Source: Gemmatimonadota bacterium (lineage in GTDB: Bacteria; Gemmatimonadota; Gemmatimonadetes; Longimicrobiales; Gaopeijiaceae). From it: a DNA stretch of 64,000 nt. Where the stretch lies: NCBI GenBank assembly GCA_041390105.1, contig JAWKQO010000004.1, positions 186,001-250,000 on the forward strand, written 5' to 3'. Numbering within the stretch: the stretch's first letter is position 1; every line of letters begins with the position of its first letter. The notes under the pieces are model-generated. The model was not told the origin of the DNA. It did no database searches and saw nothing but the letters and a program-made list of their open reading frames with translations. The position numbers were made by a program, and so were the translations under genes. Positions 18,367 to 28,341 of this stretch are shown piece after piece.

Positions 18367-18689
18367 GCTGGTCTCCAACGCGGAGAGAGGGCCGCGGCCC
18401 GGCGTACGGCCCGCTGACGTTCCGTTTCGAGCGCGGCTCGACCGGCAGCGGTGACCTGATAGAGCCGCTTCGCGCGCCCTCCTCGCACAGCGGTGGGCTC
18501 ACCCATCTGGGCCCGGAGGAGGCGAGCGCGCGCGAGCTTCGTCAACGCGCGATGGACCGAACCCGTGCTCGGCGCCTCCGCGTGTAGCATCTCCCCGACG
18601 CGCTCGCGCACCAACACGCCGTAGGCATCGGGTTCCAGCTGGGACACCGCCGCCAGAACGGCGGCTTCGAGTTCGTTCATATCTTTCAT
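18363..18689 (-). CDS. PadR family transcriptional regulator
   Basis: A 108-residue winged-helix repressor of the short PadR class. It has an N-terminal helix (NELEAAVLAAVSQLEPDAYGVLVRERV), a recognition region (PSTGSVHRALTKLARARLL) and a wing containing GEPTAVRGGRAKRLYQVTAAGRAALE, which closely follows the family consensus. The longer open frame to 18902 lies over the neighbouring glycosyltransferase gene. The start MKDMNEL at 18689 (or MNEL at 18680) is correct because the family begins here. Its stop overlaps the ATG of the membrane/BNR gene, so the two are translationally coupled. An AT-rich inverted repeat covers the start codon and probably mediates autoregulation. PadR proteins often sense small phenolic or drug-like ligands; the effector is unknown here. 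Confidence 0.9.
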   Translation of the reverse strand: MKDMNELEAAVLAAVSQLEPDAYGVLVRERVGEMLHAEAPSTGSVHRALTKLARARLLRAQMGEPTAVRGGRAKRLYQVTAAGRAALETERQRAVRRAAALSPRWRPA

Positions 18690-18703
18690 TATTGGAAATA
18701 TAT
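18679..18703. promoter_or_regulatory. Operator-like inverted repeat at the PadR start
   Basis: ATATCTTTC (18679-18687) and GAAATATAT (18695-18703) form an inverted repeat with eight of nine positions matching and a seven-base spacer. It lies in a sharply AT-rich island of an otherwise GC-rich region and covers the padR translation start, the usual place for a PadR autoregulatory site. Function is inferred from position and symmetry. Confidence 0.55.
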
Positions 18704-18738
18704 AGATGCGGGTCAAGGTCCCACGCCTCGCGTTGCGC

Positions 18739-20781
18739 TCAGGGGCGCGGCGCCTCCGCAGGTGCACCCCACAGGAGGTCCATCCCCGCCGCGTAGCCTG
18801 ACAGCACGGGGGGGCCTCCGGCCTCGACGGGCGCGAAGACGTAGGCGACGCGTCCCGGGTGACCCGCGAGGAGCGCAGCGTTCCCCTCCGGCCCCAGGTC
18901 ACGCGCGAACATCACGCCTCGCTCCTCGCCCAGGCCCGGCAGATCCCCCTGCCACAGCAGGGGTGCCAAGGCAACCGCTCCGAAGCGGTCCGCCCGGGCA
19001 TTCCGCACGCACTCCGGCGTCCAGGCTCGAGTGCGATCCACCAAGGCCCCGAGGGAGGGTCCCGTCTCCACGCGCTCCAGCGTGGGCGGTCCCCCGGGCG
19101 CGACGGATCGATCCAGTGGTCTGGGCGAGGGCTGTCCCGCTTCCCGAGCGCCCGCATGGGTCTCGACATCACAGGCGTCGTTGCGACGCAGGACCGGATT
19201 CAGGGAGTCCGCCCGCATTCCCGCTGCTTGCAGACGCGCGCTCAAGCGCTCGTTCCAACTCGCGTGCACGAAGACCAGCGCGGGTCGCGAGTCGGGGAAC
19301 TCGGGGACGCGGATCCGCGCCAGCGTCTCCGCGCTCCATTGGTAGCGGGCCACGCGCTGCGGTGCGAAGACGAACAGTCCCAGCACAATACTCGCGCCCA
19401 GGGTCGCGAGCGCCACGGTCCGTGGGCGCCCCGACGTTTCGCGCATCCACCACGCCGCACCGAGCACGCCCAGGCCCACCCATCCTGGGATCGACTCGAA
19501 CAGCATCCGCGGTTGGTGGAACCAATACAGGAAAGCGCCCAGCAATGGCAGCAGCGCCCACGCAGCGAGCACGCGCTCCCCCGAGGTCAGTCGCGAGGCC
19601 AGCAACAGGAAAAGCGCGCCCACCACCGTGAGCGGGATCGGTGACTCCATCAGCTGCAACCCGAACGCCACCAGATCGGCCGAGGTGTAGCCGAGCGCCT
19701 CCAGAGGCCCATAGGGATAGCCCCAGGGATCTACGTGGAATCCCAAGCGGTGACCGGCTCCATACGACACCTCGTAGCCCAGGCGTGTCACCGCGCCGAA
19801 GAGCCGGTGATTGTACCACGCGAGGGTCACGGCGAAAGGCAGTCCACCGAGAGCCCACAGGGCAACGCGGCGTGCCACCCCTGGAGGGTGGAGGCGCGCA
19901 CGCGCCTCCACCCAGACCCACACCGGCAAGGCGGCGAGCGTGAGCCCGGACCAGGGACGACTCAGTACCGAGAGCCCCACGGATGCTCCCGCGAGCAGGG
20001 CCCACGAGGCGGTGCCATCCCGCGCGCGCAGGGCCGCCCACACCGCCACCGCCGCGAAGGCGAGCGCGGAGAGGTGACTCATCGTCCCGGCGCCGAAGAC
20101 CGCCAGCATCGGCGAGAGCGCCACAACGACCACCGCGGCCCGCGCTACCAGCGCCCTGTCGGGAAGCAGCCGCAGGAACGCGGCGGCGGATGCGCCCGCG
20201 ATGAGCGCCGCCAGGGCCGGTCCGAGCAGGTGCGGCACGCCCAGGCGGTGCGCGAGAGCCAGAAGTGCCACGTGACCGGGCGGATACTGCGAGAGCCAAA
20301 CCCCGTCGAGAAGCAGCGTGTTGGGGATCAGCCAATGCGCCGCCCCGCTGCCCACCCATCCGCCCACGCTGCCCGCCGCGAAGTAGCGCGCATGCACCCA
20401 CATCGCCATCTCGTCGATGTTGGTGAGCAACCCCTGAAGCAGAACGCGCGAGACCCAGCCAGCCGCCAACGCGGCCACGATCGCTGCACCGATCAAGAGG
20501 CCCCGCCCCGGCACCGCGAGCACGGCGCCGCGGAAGCGCCGAAAGAACACGTGCAGGGCCTCGCTCCGCCGGCGAGCCAGGCCGCGCGCAACCGTTGCGG
20601 CCACGATCCCCAGGAGCACGGCCAACACGATGCCCCAGCCGGCAACCGCCAGGCTGGTTTCCGCCTGTCGGATCGTCGCCTCACCCCAGGGGCCCGTTGG
20701 CCGACCCGCCAGCAGGCGGAACAACGGCACTACGGTCAACACCGCGAGGGCGGCGCCCAGCAGGCGGCGCAGGGTCCTCAA
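18739..20781 (-). CDS. GT-C fold integral membrane glycosyltransferase (ArnT/PMT-like)
   Basis: A 680-residue polytopic protein with around a dozen hydrophobic helices. The first periplasmic loop carries the acidic motif IDEMAMWVHARYFAAG, the position of the catalytic Asp/Glu pair of family 39-type enzymes, followed by LSQYPPGHVALLALAHRLG, a typical loop-1 motif. It would transfer a sugar from a polyprenyl-phosphate donor to an envelope glycolipid or protein; donor and acceptor are unknown. The C-terminal 200 residues are soluble and periplasmic. A TTG start at 20781 is supported by an AGGGGG Shine-Dalgarno sequence about nine bases upstream and the basic MRTLRRLLG start. It is transcribed away from dctQ and toward padR, 49 bases ahead of it. 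Confidence 0.82.
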   Translation of the reverse strand: MRTLRRLLGAALAVLTVVPLFRLLAGRPTGPWGEATIRQAETSLAVAGWGIVLAVLLGIVAATVARGLARRRSEALHVFFRRFRGAVLAVPGRGLLIGAAIVAALAAGWVSRVLLQGLLTNIDEMAMWVHARYFAAGSVGGWVGSGAAHWLIPNTLLLDGVWLSQYPPGHVALLALAHRLGVPHLLGPALAALIAGASAAAFLRLLPDRALVARAAVVVVALSPMLAVFGAGTMSHLSALAFAAVAVWAALRARDGTASWALLAGASVGLSVLSRPWSGLTLAALPVWVWVEARARLHPPGVARRVALWALGGLPFAVTLAWYNHRLFGAVTRLGYEVSYGAGHRLGFHVDPWGYPYGPLEALGYTSADLVAFGLQLMESPIPLTVVGALFLLLASRLTSGERVLAAWALLPLLGAFLYWFHQPRMLFESIPGWVGLGVLGAAWWMRETSGRPRTVALATLGASIVLGLFVFAPQRVARYQWSAETLARIRVPEFPDSRPALVFVHASWNERLSARLQAAGMRADSLNPVLRRNDACDVETHAGAREAGQPSPRPLDRSVAPGGPPTLERVETGPSLGALVDRTRAWTPECVRNARADRFGAVALAPLLWQGDLPGLGEERGVMFARDLGPEGNAALLAGHPGRVAYVFAPVEAGGPPVLSGYAAGMDLLWGAPAEAPRP

Positions 20782-20885
20782 GGCGTTCCCCCTTTGCTCG
20801 GCATGGCCGCCAAGCTACCGCTGGAGCGGCTCGCCAACCACCGCCCCCCTCCGTACTTTCGGGCCGTCCCCGATCCGGAGATGCA

Positions 20886-21427
20886 ATGAAGCCGTTGAAG
20901 CTGTTGTCCCTGGCGATCGATCGGTTCTCCGATCTCTGGGGTGCCGTGGCAACGATCCTCATCCTGGGAATGGTGGGGTTCGGCTCCTACAACGCCATCG
21001 TTCGCTACCTCGGTCGCTTCATCGGCCTCAACCTCAGCTCCAACGTCTACCTGGAGCTGCAGTGGTACTTGTTCAGCCTCATCTTCCTGCTGGGCGCGGG
21101 CTGGACCCTTCGGAAGGACTCCCACGTTCGCGTGGACGTGTTCTACTCGGCGCTGACTCGGCGTGGCCAACGACGGGTCAACCTCATCGGCACGTTCCTC
21201 CTGCTCATCCCCTTCTCCGTGTTCGTGCTCTGGACATCCCTGGCCTACGTCCAGAACTCCTGGACGACCCGCGAGATGTCTCCCGACCCGGGCGGGCTGC
21301 CACGCTATCCTCTGAAAGCGATCATCCCGCTCTGCTTCGTGCTGCTGCTGCTGCAAGGTCTCAGCGAAGCGATCAAGCTGTTCACCCAGCGCGGGGAGCA
21401 GACCGACGGGGAAGCGGAGGCCGCTGA

Positions 21428-21431
<4 letters not shown>
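20886..21431 (+). CDS. dctQ: TRAP transporter small permease, DctQ family
   Basis: The small membrane subunit of a tripartite ATP-independent periplasmic transporter, 181 residues with four hydrophobic helices, which is standard for DctQ. Diagnostic stretches are NVYLELQWYLFSLIFLLGAGWTLRKDSHVRVDVFY and the C-terminal PLKAIIPLCFVLLLLQGLSEAIK. It forms a complex with DctM and takes up carboxylates or related acids using a sodium gradient. The ATG at 20886 follows the plus-strand sequence GAGATGCA; no stronger start is present. The stop overlaps the dctM start as ATGA, so the two are translationally coupled. The binding protein is encoded 2 kb away on the opposite strand. Confidence 0.92.
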
Positions 21432-22739
<1,308 letters not shown>

Positions 22740-22750
<11 letters not shown>

Positions 22751-23474
22751 GGGCGGGTCCCGATTTGAGGGCGACCAGCTCCGCCGCGTCCAGGACTCTG
22801 CGGAACTGGTCTTCGGACTTGGCGAGCGTACCGCGGTAGGCCAGGCGCGCCCCGATCCAGGAAAGGATGCTCGCGCCTCCGAACACCGCGGGTAGCACGG
22901 CAGCGCCGGGCTCGAAGGCACCCAGGCCGATGAGGACCGCGAACACGACCGCGAATCCACCGAAGATGCCGCCGAGCACCGTTGGCAGCTGACGCATCGA
23001 CTTCAAGCTCTGGCGGATTGTAATGGAAGTGCCCTCCCCGTCGGGCTCCACCCGAACCCGGATGGCCGGCCGTCCCCCGCTGTCGTTCTTGTCCGTGGTG
23101 GTGGCCCATTCTCGAATCCGACCGAACTGGGAGGTAGCGCCGGCAACGCCAAATGTGGAGCGCAGCTCGCCGACGATGTGCCCCCAGAGCTCGTCATCGA
23201 CCGGCCCCGAAAAGACGCGGACGTGCGCCAGCTCGTCGGGATTGCTCGACACCGGCGCCGGGAGACCCTGCTCCCTCCGCAACTGCAGTTCGCGAGCGGC
23301 CGCCGTAACGTGCTCCGGATCGATCCCGGCCTCGGACGCCACCGCCTCGAGATCAGACAGCGTCAAACCGGTGCGAGCCAGGGCGCGACCGTGGCCCGTT
23401 TGCTCCTGCCGCTCCGCCGCGCGCGCCAGGATCAGCCGGATCTCGTCGTCCGTAAAGCGCTCGTTCGGGTCCAT
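22740..23474 (-). CDS. Hypothetical membrane protein with SHOCT-like N-terminus
   Basis: A 244-residue protein not assigned to a named family. Residues 1-60 are a charged helical pair (FTDDEIRLILARAAERQEQ ... LTLSDLEAVASEAGIDPEHVTAAARELQ). This resembles the short N-terminal module seen on many Gemmatimonadota membrane proteins. Residues 80-160 form a soluble domain of strands (AHVRVFSGPVDDELWGHIVGELR), and about 170-215 hold two hydrophobic helices. It starts 15 bases after the dctP stop on the same strand and so is probably co-transcribed with dctP, placing it inside the TRAP locus. Whether it helps transport is unknown. Its 3' end overlaps dctM by 11 bases. Confidence 0.72.
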
Positions 23475-23489
23475 GGCGCTACCGGCAGC

Positions 23490-24623
23490 CTACAGATTCG
23501 AGTAGATGAAGTCCTGGTAGGCCTTCTCGTTGGTGCTGAACCAACCGAAGGAAGAATCCCGGAAGGTCTTCCACTGGTCGTAGACCCTGCGGTAGGTCGC
23601 GTCCGCGGACGCAGCCTCCTCCAACATCTCGTTGGTGGCGCTCTGCGCCGCTGTCAGAATCTCGGTGGAGAAGCGGCGCAGTTGCGTACCACCGGCAACC
23701 AACCGGCGTAGCGCCTCCGGATTGCGCGCATCGAAGGTGTTCAGCATCTGCGCGGTGGCCGTGTAGCACGCGTTCTCGAAGATGGCCTGATACTCCGAGG
23801 GCAACTGGTCCCACGCCTGTTGATTCACGAGCGCCGTCATCGAGGGGCCGGGCTCCCACCAACCGGGGTAGTAGTAGTAGGTGGCAGCATCCTGGAGCCC
23901 GAGCTTCTCGTCGTCATAGGGGCCCACCCACTCGGTGGCGTCGATGGCGCCGCGCTCCAGTGCCGGGAAGATGTCGCCCGCCGCCAGCACCTGCACCGTC
24001 GTCCCCAGTCGGCTCAGCACTTCGCCGCCGAGGCCAGGAATCCGCATCTTGAGGCCGTTGAGATCGCCGACGGTGTTGATCTCGCGGCGGAACCAGCCCC
24101 CCATCTGACAACTCGTGTTCCCGGCCACGAAGTTGATGATGCCGAAATCGGAGAACAGCGGACGCATCAACTCCATCCCGCCGCCCTGTAACAGCCAGGC
24201 GAGCTGCTGCCGGGGAGTGAGACCAAACGGCACGCAGGTGTCGAACGACAGGACGGGGTTCTTCCCCTGGAAGTAGTAGCTCGGCGCGTGGCCGCATTGG
24301 ACAGAACCGTTCTGCACCGCGTCCATGACCTCGAGGGCCGGAACCAGCTCCCCGGCCGGATAGACCCGGATGGTGAAGCGCCCACCGGACATCCGTTCCA
24401 CCTCCGCGGCCAAGCGCTCCGCGGCCCCGAAGATCGCGTCCAGCCCACGGGGGAACGCCGACGCCATGCGCCACTGGACTCGAGGACTCGTCTGCACGGC
24501 GGGGGCGCCGCCTTCTCCACTCTCCCCGGCCCCGCAGGCGGCCAGAAGCCCGCCGCCCACCGCGGCCGACCCGGCCTTCTCCAGGAACGCTCTGCGCCCG
24601 ACCCTCTCCGACTTCTCACTCAT
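23490..24623 (-). CDS. dctP: TRAP transporter substrate-binding protein, DctP family, Tat/lipoprotein signal
   Basis: A 377-residue periplasmic receptor of the DctP type. The N-terminus combines a twin-arginine motif (GRRAFLEKAG) and a lipobox (LLAACG), so it is probably exported folded by Tat and lipid-anchored. The family core is clear: RFTIRVYPAGELVPALEVMDAVQNGSVQCGHAPSYY, the ligand-arginine region LKMRIPGLGGEVLSRLG, and GAIDATEWVGPYDDEKLGLQDAATYYYYPGWWEPGP. The last motif, with its aromatic cluster, is typical of binding proteins for 2-oxo-monocarboxylates, so a keto-acid substrate is plausible. It is transcribed opposite to dctQM, which is unusual. AGGA seven bases before the ATG serves as Shine-Dalgarno. 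Confidence 0.92.
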   Translation of the reverse strand: MSEKSERVGRRAFLEKAGSAAVGGGLLAACGAGESGEGGAPAVQTSPRVQWRMASAFPRGLDAIFGAAERLAAEVERMSGGRFTIRVYPAGELVPALEVMDAVQNGSVQCGHAPSYYFQGKNPVLSFDTCVPFGLTPRQQLAWLLQGGGMELMRPLFSDFGIINFVAGNTSCQMGGWFRREINTVGDLNGLKMRIPGLGGEVLSRLGTTVQVLAAGDIFPALERGAIDATEWVGPYDDEKLGLQDAATYYYYPGWWEPGPSMTALVNQQAWDQLPSEYQAIFENACYTATAQMLNTFDARNPEALRRLVAGGTQLRRFSTEILTAAQSATNEMLEEAASADATYRRVYDQWKTFRDSSFGWFSTNEKAYQDFIYSNL

Positions 24624-24964
24624 GCTCGAGTCCTATGCGTTGTGTCGACGACCTGGGGCCTGCACCCGGCTGGCGGGCGACTAGGATCCCTTCCGTGGCG
24701 GAACCGAGCAGTCTGCGCCTCGGGCGGGCCTGGGGCAACCGGGCGCCCATGTGACTTTCCCATCCAGGGGTGGTCTATAGGCACCGTGAGCGGGGTCGCC
24801 AGTACGGGACCCGGGGTCGCCAGGACGGGGCCTCCGCCTTCGGGCGCGCGATCCCATCTCTCCTCGCGAGGATGGAGGGGAGTCCGCAGTGCGGGGGTGC
24901 TGCGGCTCCCCAAATCCTTTTCCACCCCTTGTCCTCGCGCGAGTGGTCCGGCGAGCATAGGCCC
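24624..24964. other. 341-bp intergenic region between dctP and the parvulin gene
   Basis: A divergent promoter region with no coding signal that I trust. It contains an imperfect direct repeat of the sequence CGGGGTCGCCAG(T/G)ACGGG with a period of 21 bases (24791-24829), and a perfect 12-base palindrome TCCTCGCGAGGA at 24861-24872 flanked by CCATC and TGG. No confident sigma-70 boxes are visible. Confidence 0.5.
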
Positions 24965-26191
24965 ATGAGCCCAGCCGACCGCTCTCCCCGCCGCCCGTGG
25001 CGCAGCACCCTGTCGCTACTCCTCCTGCTCTCCGGTTGTGGAGGCGAGGATCCGCCCGCCCTGATCGTCGGTGAGCTCAGCTACTCCGAAGGCGAGTTGC
25101 TGGGTCTGACGCGCTCCCGCCGCGAAATCCTCGCCGACATCAGCGCCCTGGCCCTCGACCGGCTGGAGGCAGACCCGCCGTCCCTGGGGCCGGTGCGGAC
25201 GTGGGCCGCCCGGCGCGCAGCCGCCTCCCGCCTCGAAGCCGAACTCGTGGTGGGAGCGCGCTCCCTGGGTGAGACCGCGCTCCGCGAGCTGTACCTCGTC
25301 GATCCGGAGCTCGAGCTGGAAGTCCGCCACGTGGTCTTCCTGTCCGACCGGCGCCTGCCCCCCGACGAGCGCGCGCCCGCACGGGCCCAGGCAGAGGCGG
25401 CGCTGCAGCGAGCCCGCGCCGGAGAGGACTTCGCCGGGCTTGCCGCAGAGCTGTCCGAGGAGCCTGGCGCCGCCGACCGCGGAGGACTGCTGCGGCCAGG
25501 ACGGGAGGGCGACTGGGTCGCGGAGTTCTGGCAGGCCGCCCGCTCCCTCGCCCCCGGGGGGATCAGCCCGGTGGTGGAGACCGAATACGGCTTCCATGTG
25601 CTGAAGCTGGAGGCCCGCCGCATCGTCCCTTTCGCGGAAGCCCGCGACCGGGCGGTGGTGCGCATCGCCTCCGGGCTCCCTTCGGACTCGGCCGAGGCCT
25701 GGGTGGCGCGCCTGGCGGCCGAGATCGAGGTGGAAGAGGAGGCGCTGGCCGACTGGTCGGCGGCAGAGCCGGAGACCGCGTTGGCCCACTGGAACCAGGA
25801 CGTCTTCACCGTCGCGGAGCTACGCTCCTACCTCCTGGCCAGGAGCGCCGAGCCCGATGCGCCGGCCCCCGCCGCACTCGACCCCGACGCCGTTCGCGCC
25901 GCCCTGCGCGAGGGCGCCCGCCTTCGCTTCATGGCGGACGAAGCGGCCCGAAGGACCCTGGGCACGCCTGGCGGGGAGCCGGCCCCGGTGGTGGAGGCGC
26001 GGCGGGCGCTGGAGGGGTGGGCCACGATCTTCAAGCTCCCACAAGTGCGGGAGCCGGAGGCGCTGAAGGCGGCCGCGCTGGCTGCGCTCGGGGCGACCGG
26101 CCAGAGTGCCGAGATCGCGCGGCGCGAGGTCGGACGGTTTTCGGCGCTGCTCAGGAGCGCCCACCCGGTGACCTGGGGGAGCGAGGCGTGA
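24965..26191 (+). CDS. Parvulin-type peptidyl-prolyl isomerase, predicted lipoprotein
   Basis: A 408-residue periplasmic folding factor. The signal sequence ends in LLLLLSGC, a good lipobox. The single rotamase domain covers about 115-222: LELEVRHVVFLSD at its start, EDFAGLAAELSEEPGAADRGGLLRPGREGDW in the middle and VVETEYGFHVLKLEAR at its end. These are the PrsA/SurA-type motifs. Flanking regions are helical and Ala/Glu-rich, as in PpiD/PrsA chaperone arms. The ATG at 24965 was chosen because it opens the signal peptide; the upstream frame is non-coding. Such lipoproteins help fold secreted or outer-membrane proteins, consistent with the many exported enzymes encoded nearby. The following M50 gene is 151 bases away. 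Confidence 0.85.
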   Translation: MSPADRSPRRPWRSTLSLLLLLSGCGGEDPPALIVGELSYSEGELLGLTRSRREILADISALALDRLEADPPSLGPVRTWAARRAAASRLEAELVVGARSLGETALRELYLVDPELELEVRHVVFLSDRRLPPDERAPARAQAEAALQRARAGEDFAGLAAELSEEPGAADRGGLLRPGREGDWVAEFWQAARSLAPGGISPVVETEYGFHVLKLEARRIVPFAEARDRAVVRIASGLPSDSAEAWVARLAAEIEVEEEALADWSAAEPETALAHWNQDVFTVAELRSYLLARSAEPDAPAPAALDPDAVRAALREGARLRFMADEAARRTLGTPGGEPAPVVEARRALEGWATIFKLPQVREPEALKAAALAALGATGQSAEIARREVGRFSALLRSAHPVTWGSEA

Positions 26192-26342
26192 GCCGGGGCC
26201 GGGTGGCTGGGGCACAGCGCGCGGAGCCTCCCTGCCGAAACCGACCCGGGGCCGGGCGCGTAGGACCCGGTATGTCCAGATCGGCACACCCTCCGCCCAG
26301 ACCATCCGGCTGCCCGGCCACGGGCCCCTCCGGAGGGCACCC

Positions 26343-27017
26343 GTGAAGCGGTCGGGTGCCCTGGGGTTCGTTGCGGCCTTCGCCGTCTATTTCGGACTGA
26401 TCTGGATGTTCTGGGAGTCACCGGTCATCTACCCGGTGAAGATCTTCGTCGTCCTGTTGCACGAGCTCAGCCACGCCCTGGCGACCGTCGCGACCGGAGG
26501 GAGCGTACGGCACATCACGCTGGATGCGCTCCAAGGAGGGGCCACCGTCTCGGCCGGGGGCTCCCGCTTCCTCATCCTTTCGGCCGGCTATCTGGGGAGC
26601 CTCCTTCTGGGAGGGCTCTTGCTGATGGCGGGCCTGGAGTTGAAGCGAGGCCTTCGACCCGCGCTCGGAGGGGTCGCCTTGGTGGTCCTGGGTGCGACCG
26701 CACTCCTGATCCGTTCCACGTTCGGCGTCGTCTACGGCCTGGCGGCCGGGTTCGCCCTGCTGGCCGTCGCCCGTTTCCTGCCGGCGCTGGCCAGTCGCAT
26801 CGCCCTGACGACGCTGGGGCTCACCAGCTGTCTCTACGCCATCCTCGACATCAAGAGCGATGTGATCGACCGGCCGGGAGCGCCGTCCGATGCGCATATG
26901 CTGGCGGAGCTCACCGGGGTGCCCACCATGGCCTGGGGCGCACTCTGGATCGCCTTGGCGTTCCTGTTCAGCGCCATCCTGATTCGCTGGGCCTACCGGC
27001 GGGCCGCGCGGCACTGA
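26343..27017 (+). CDS. Small M50B-like membrane zinc metalloprotease
   Basis: A 224-residue polytopic membrane protein with the zinc motif HELSH (His40, Glu41, His44) inside the first hydrophobic helices, followed by TGGSVRHITLDALQGGATVS. This is the pattern of the Peptidase_M50B-like family. A third ligand is probably in the C-terminal SDAHMLAELTGVP region. It would be an intramembrane protease or a relative of unknown substrate. The GTG start has GGAGGG six bases upstream; that element lies within a 12-base palindrome (26326-26337), which could mask the ribosome site. It is not obviously co-transcribed with the parvulin gene. The 3' neighbour is convergent, 31 bases away. Confidence 0.78.
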   Translation: MKRSGALGFVAAFAVYFGLIWMFWESPVIYPVKIFVVLLHELSHALATVATGGSVRHITLDALQGGATVSAGGSRFLILSAGYLGSLLLGGLLLMAGLELKRGLRPALGGVALVVLGATALLIRSTFGVVYGLAAGFALLAVARFLPALASRIALTTLGLTSCLYAILDIKSDVIDRPGAPSDAHMLAELTGVPTMAWGALWIALAFLFSAILIRWAYRRAARH

Positions 27018-27048
27018 CCCCGCCCGTCGGGCCTCTGCGCGGCTCCGC

Positions 27049-28311
27049 TCAGCGCCCGCCGGCCAGCAACGCGTCGGCGACCGACCTCTGCAGGGGTCCA
27101 ACGTCCGGGTAGACGCCCTCTGCGGTCACTCCTCCATGCTGTCGATTGGTGAGGAGAACCACGCCGAGCCCGCGCTCCGGCACCCCCAACACCCAGGTTC
27201 CAGTGAATCCGCTGTGCGTGAAACTGCCGGCCGGAGCATACGCGGGCACCTGCCATCCGAGCGCCTGGCCATCGACGATCGGGTCGAGGAAGCGGCGCAC
27301 GGTGGCCTGCGAGATCAGGCGACGGCCGCGACGTAGCCCGCCATCGAGCAGGAGCTGCAGCAGAGAACCCAGATCCGCGGCGGTGGAGAACAACCCGGCG
27401 TGACCGGCGACGCCGCCCCAGGCATGCCAGGCGTTTCCGTCGTTCACTTCTCCGGTCAGTGTGTACGTTCTCCAGTCGTCCCACGCGTCGGGGTCTCCCT
27501 CGATGCGATACCCGAAGGTGGAGTCGTGCACCATGCGATGCTCGTAGGGGTTCCCATGCGACGTCGATGCCACGCCCGCCTCCGCCGACGTGCCGCGCGG
27601 CCGGAACCCGGTCGACCTCAACCCCAATGGACGGGCCAGCCGCTCGCGCAGGAAAGCGTCCAGGGGCTGGCCACTCACCTGCTCGACGAGTCTGCCCAGG
27701 ACCATGAACCCCAGGTCCGAGTAGTGGCGCCCTTCGCCCACCGCCCATGCCAGCGGCACGCCACGCACGAAGGCCCAGGCACCCTCCGGGTCGGAAGCGT
27801 GGTAGTAGACGGGAAGCCACTGCGGCAACCCGGAGCGATGGGTCAACAGATGCTCGACGGTGATCCGCTCGCGACCCTCCCCCCTGAAGTCGGGCAGCCA
27901 GGTCACGACCGGCCGCTCCAGGTCGAGCGTGCCTTCGTCCACGAGGATCATCACGGCGAAGGTCGTGGCCATCACCTTCGTCACGGACGCCAGATCGAAG
28001 CGAGTGGCGACAGTCATCGGCATCGGCTCCGCGAGGTGGCGAAGGGCGTTGCCACGCCGAACCCCCGCCGCCGCTGCTCCGTACTCCCCCGCATCGTACT
28101 CCAAGGACCGCGCCACGCCGTAGGCACGTTGCAGGAGCACGCGGCCGTCCTGCTCGACCAGCAGCACGGCACCTGGAACAGGCCCTTGCCCCACCCAATC
28201 CCGAACGACGGAGTCCGCCCGCACGAGCGCTGCGACGGGAAGCGGAGTGTGCGGTAGCTCCAGCTGGCGGTGCGCCAGACTCAGCGACAGTGCGAGAACG
28301 AGCGAGACCAT
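27049..28311 (-). CDS. Serine hydrolase of the beta-lactamase class C family (S12)
   Basis: A 420-residue enzyme of the PF00144 type. The nucleophile motif is SVTK (Ser109-Lys112), the second motif HYSDLGF (Tyr197, with Asp replacing the usual Asn) and the third HSGFTG. An N-terminal hydrophobic stretch (VSLVLALSLSLA) suggests export. YSD variants are usually esterases or D-aminopeptidases rather than true beta-lactamases, so I do not call it a resistance gene. It lies 30 bases after the NtrC-type regulator on the same strand, so it may be the last gene of the kinase-regulator operon. That would make it a candidate envelope-stress target or sensor partner. Confidence 0.85.
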   Translation of the reverse strand: MVSLVLALSLSLAHRQLELPHTPLPVAALVRADSVVRDWVGQGPVPGAVLLVEQDGRVLLQRAYGVARSLEYDAGEYGAAAAGVRRGNALRHLAEPMPMTVATRFDLASVTKVMATTFAVMILVDEGTLDLERPVVTWLPDFRGEGRERITVEHLLTHRSGLPQWLPVYYHASDPEGAWAFVRGVPLAWAVGEGRHYSDLGFMVLGRLVEQVSGQPLDAFLRERLARPLGLRSTGFRPRGTSAEAGVASTSHGNPYEHRMVHDSTFGYRIEGDPDAWDDWRTYTLTGEVNDGNAWHAWGGVAGHAGLFSTAADLGSLLQLLLDGGLRRGRRLISQATVRRFLDPIVDGQALGWQVPAYAPAGSFTHSGFTGTWVLGVPERGLGVVLLTNRQHGGVTAEGVYPDVGPLQRSVADALLAGGR

Positions 28312-28341
28312 GCGAGATGATAGCGCGTCGGAGGAGGCACG

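Noticed and set aside
27049..28311. Class C beta-lactamase resistance gene
   Set aside because: The SxxK motif is present but the second motif is YSD rather than YxN, and the protein fits the broad serine hydrolase/esterase group.
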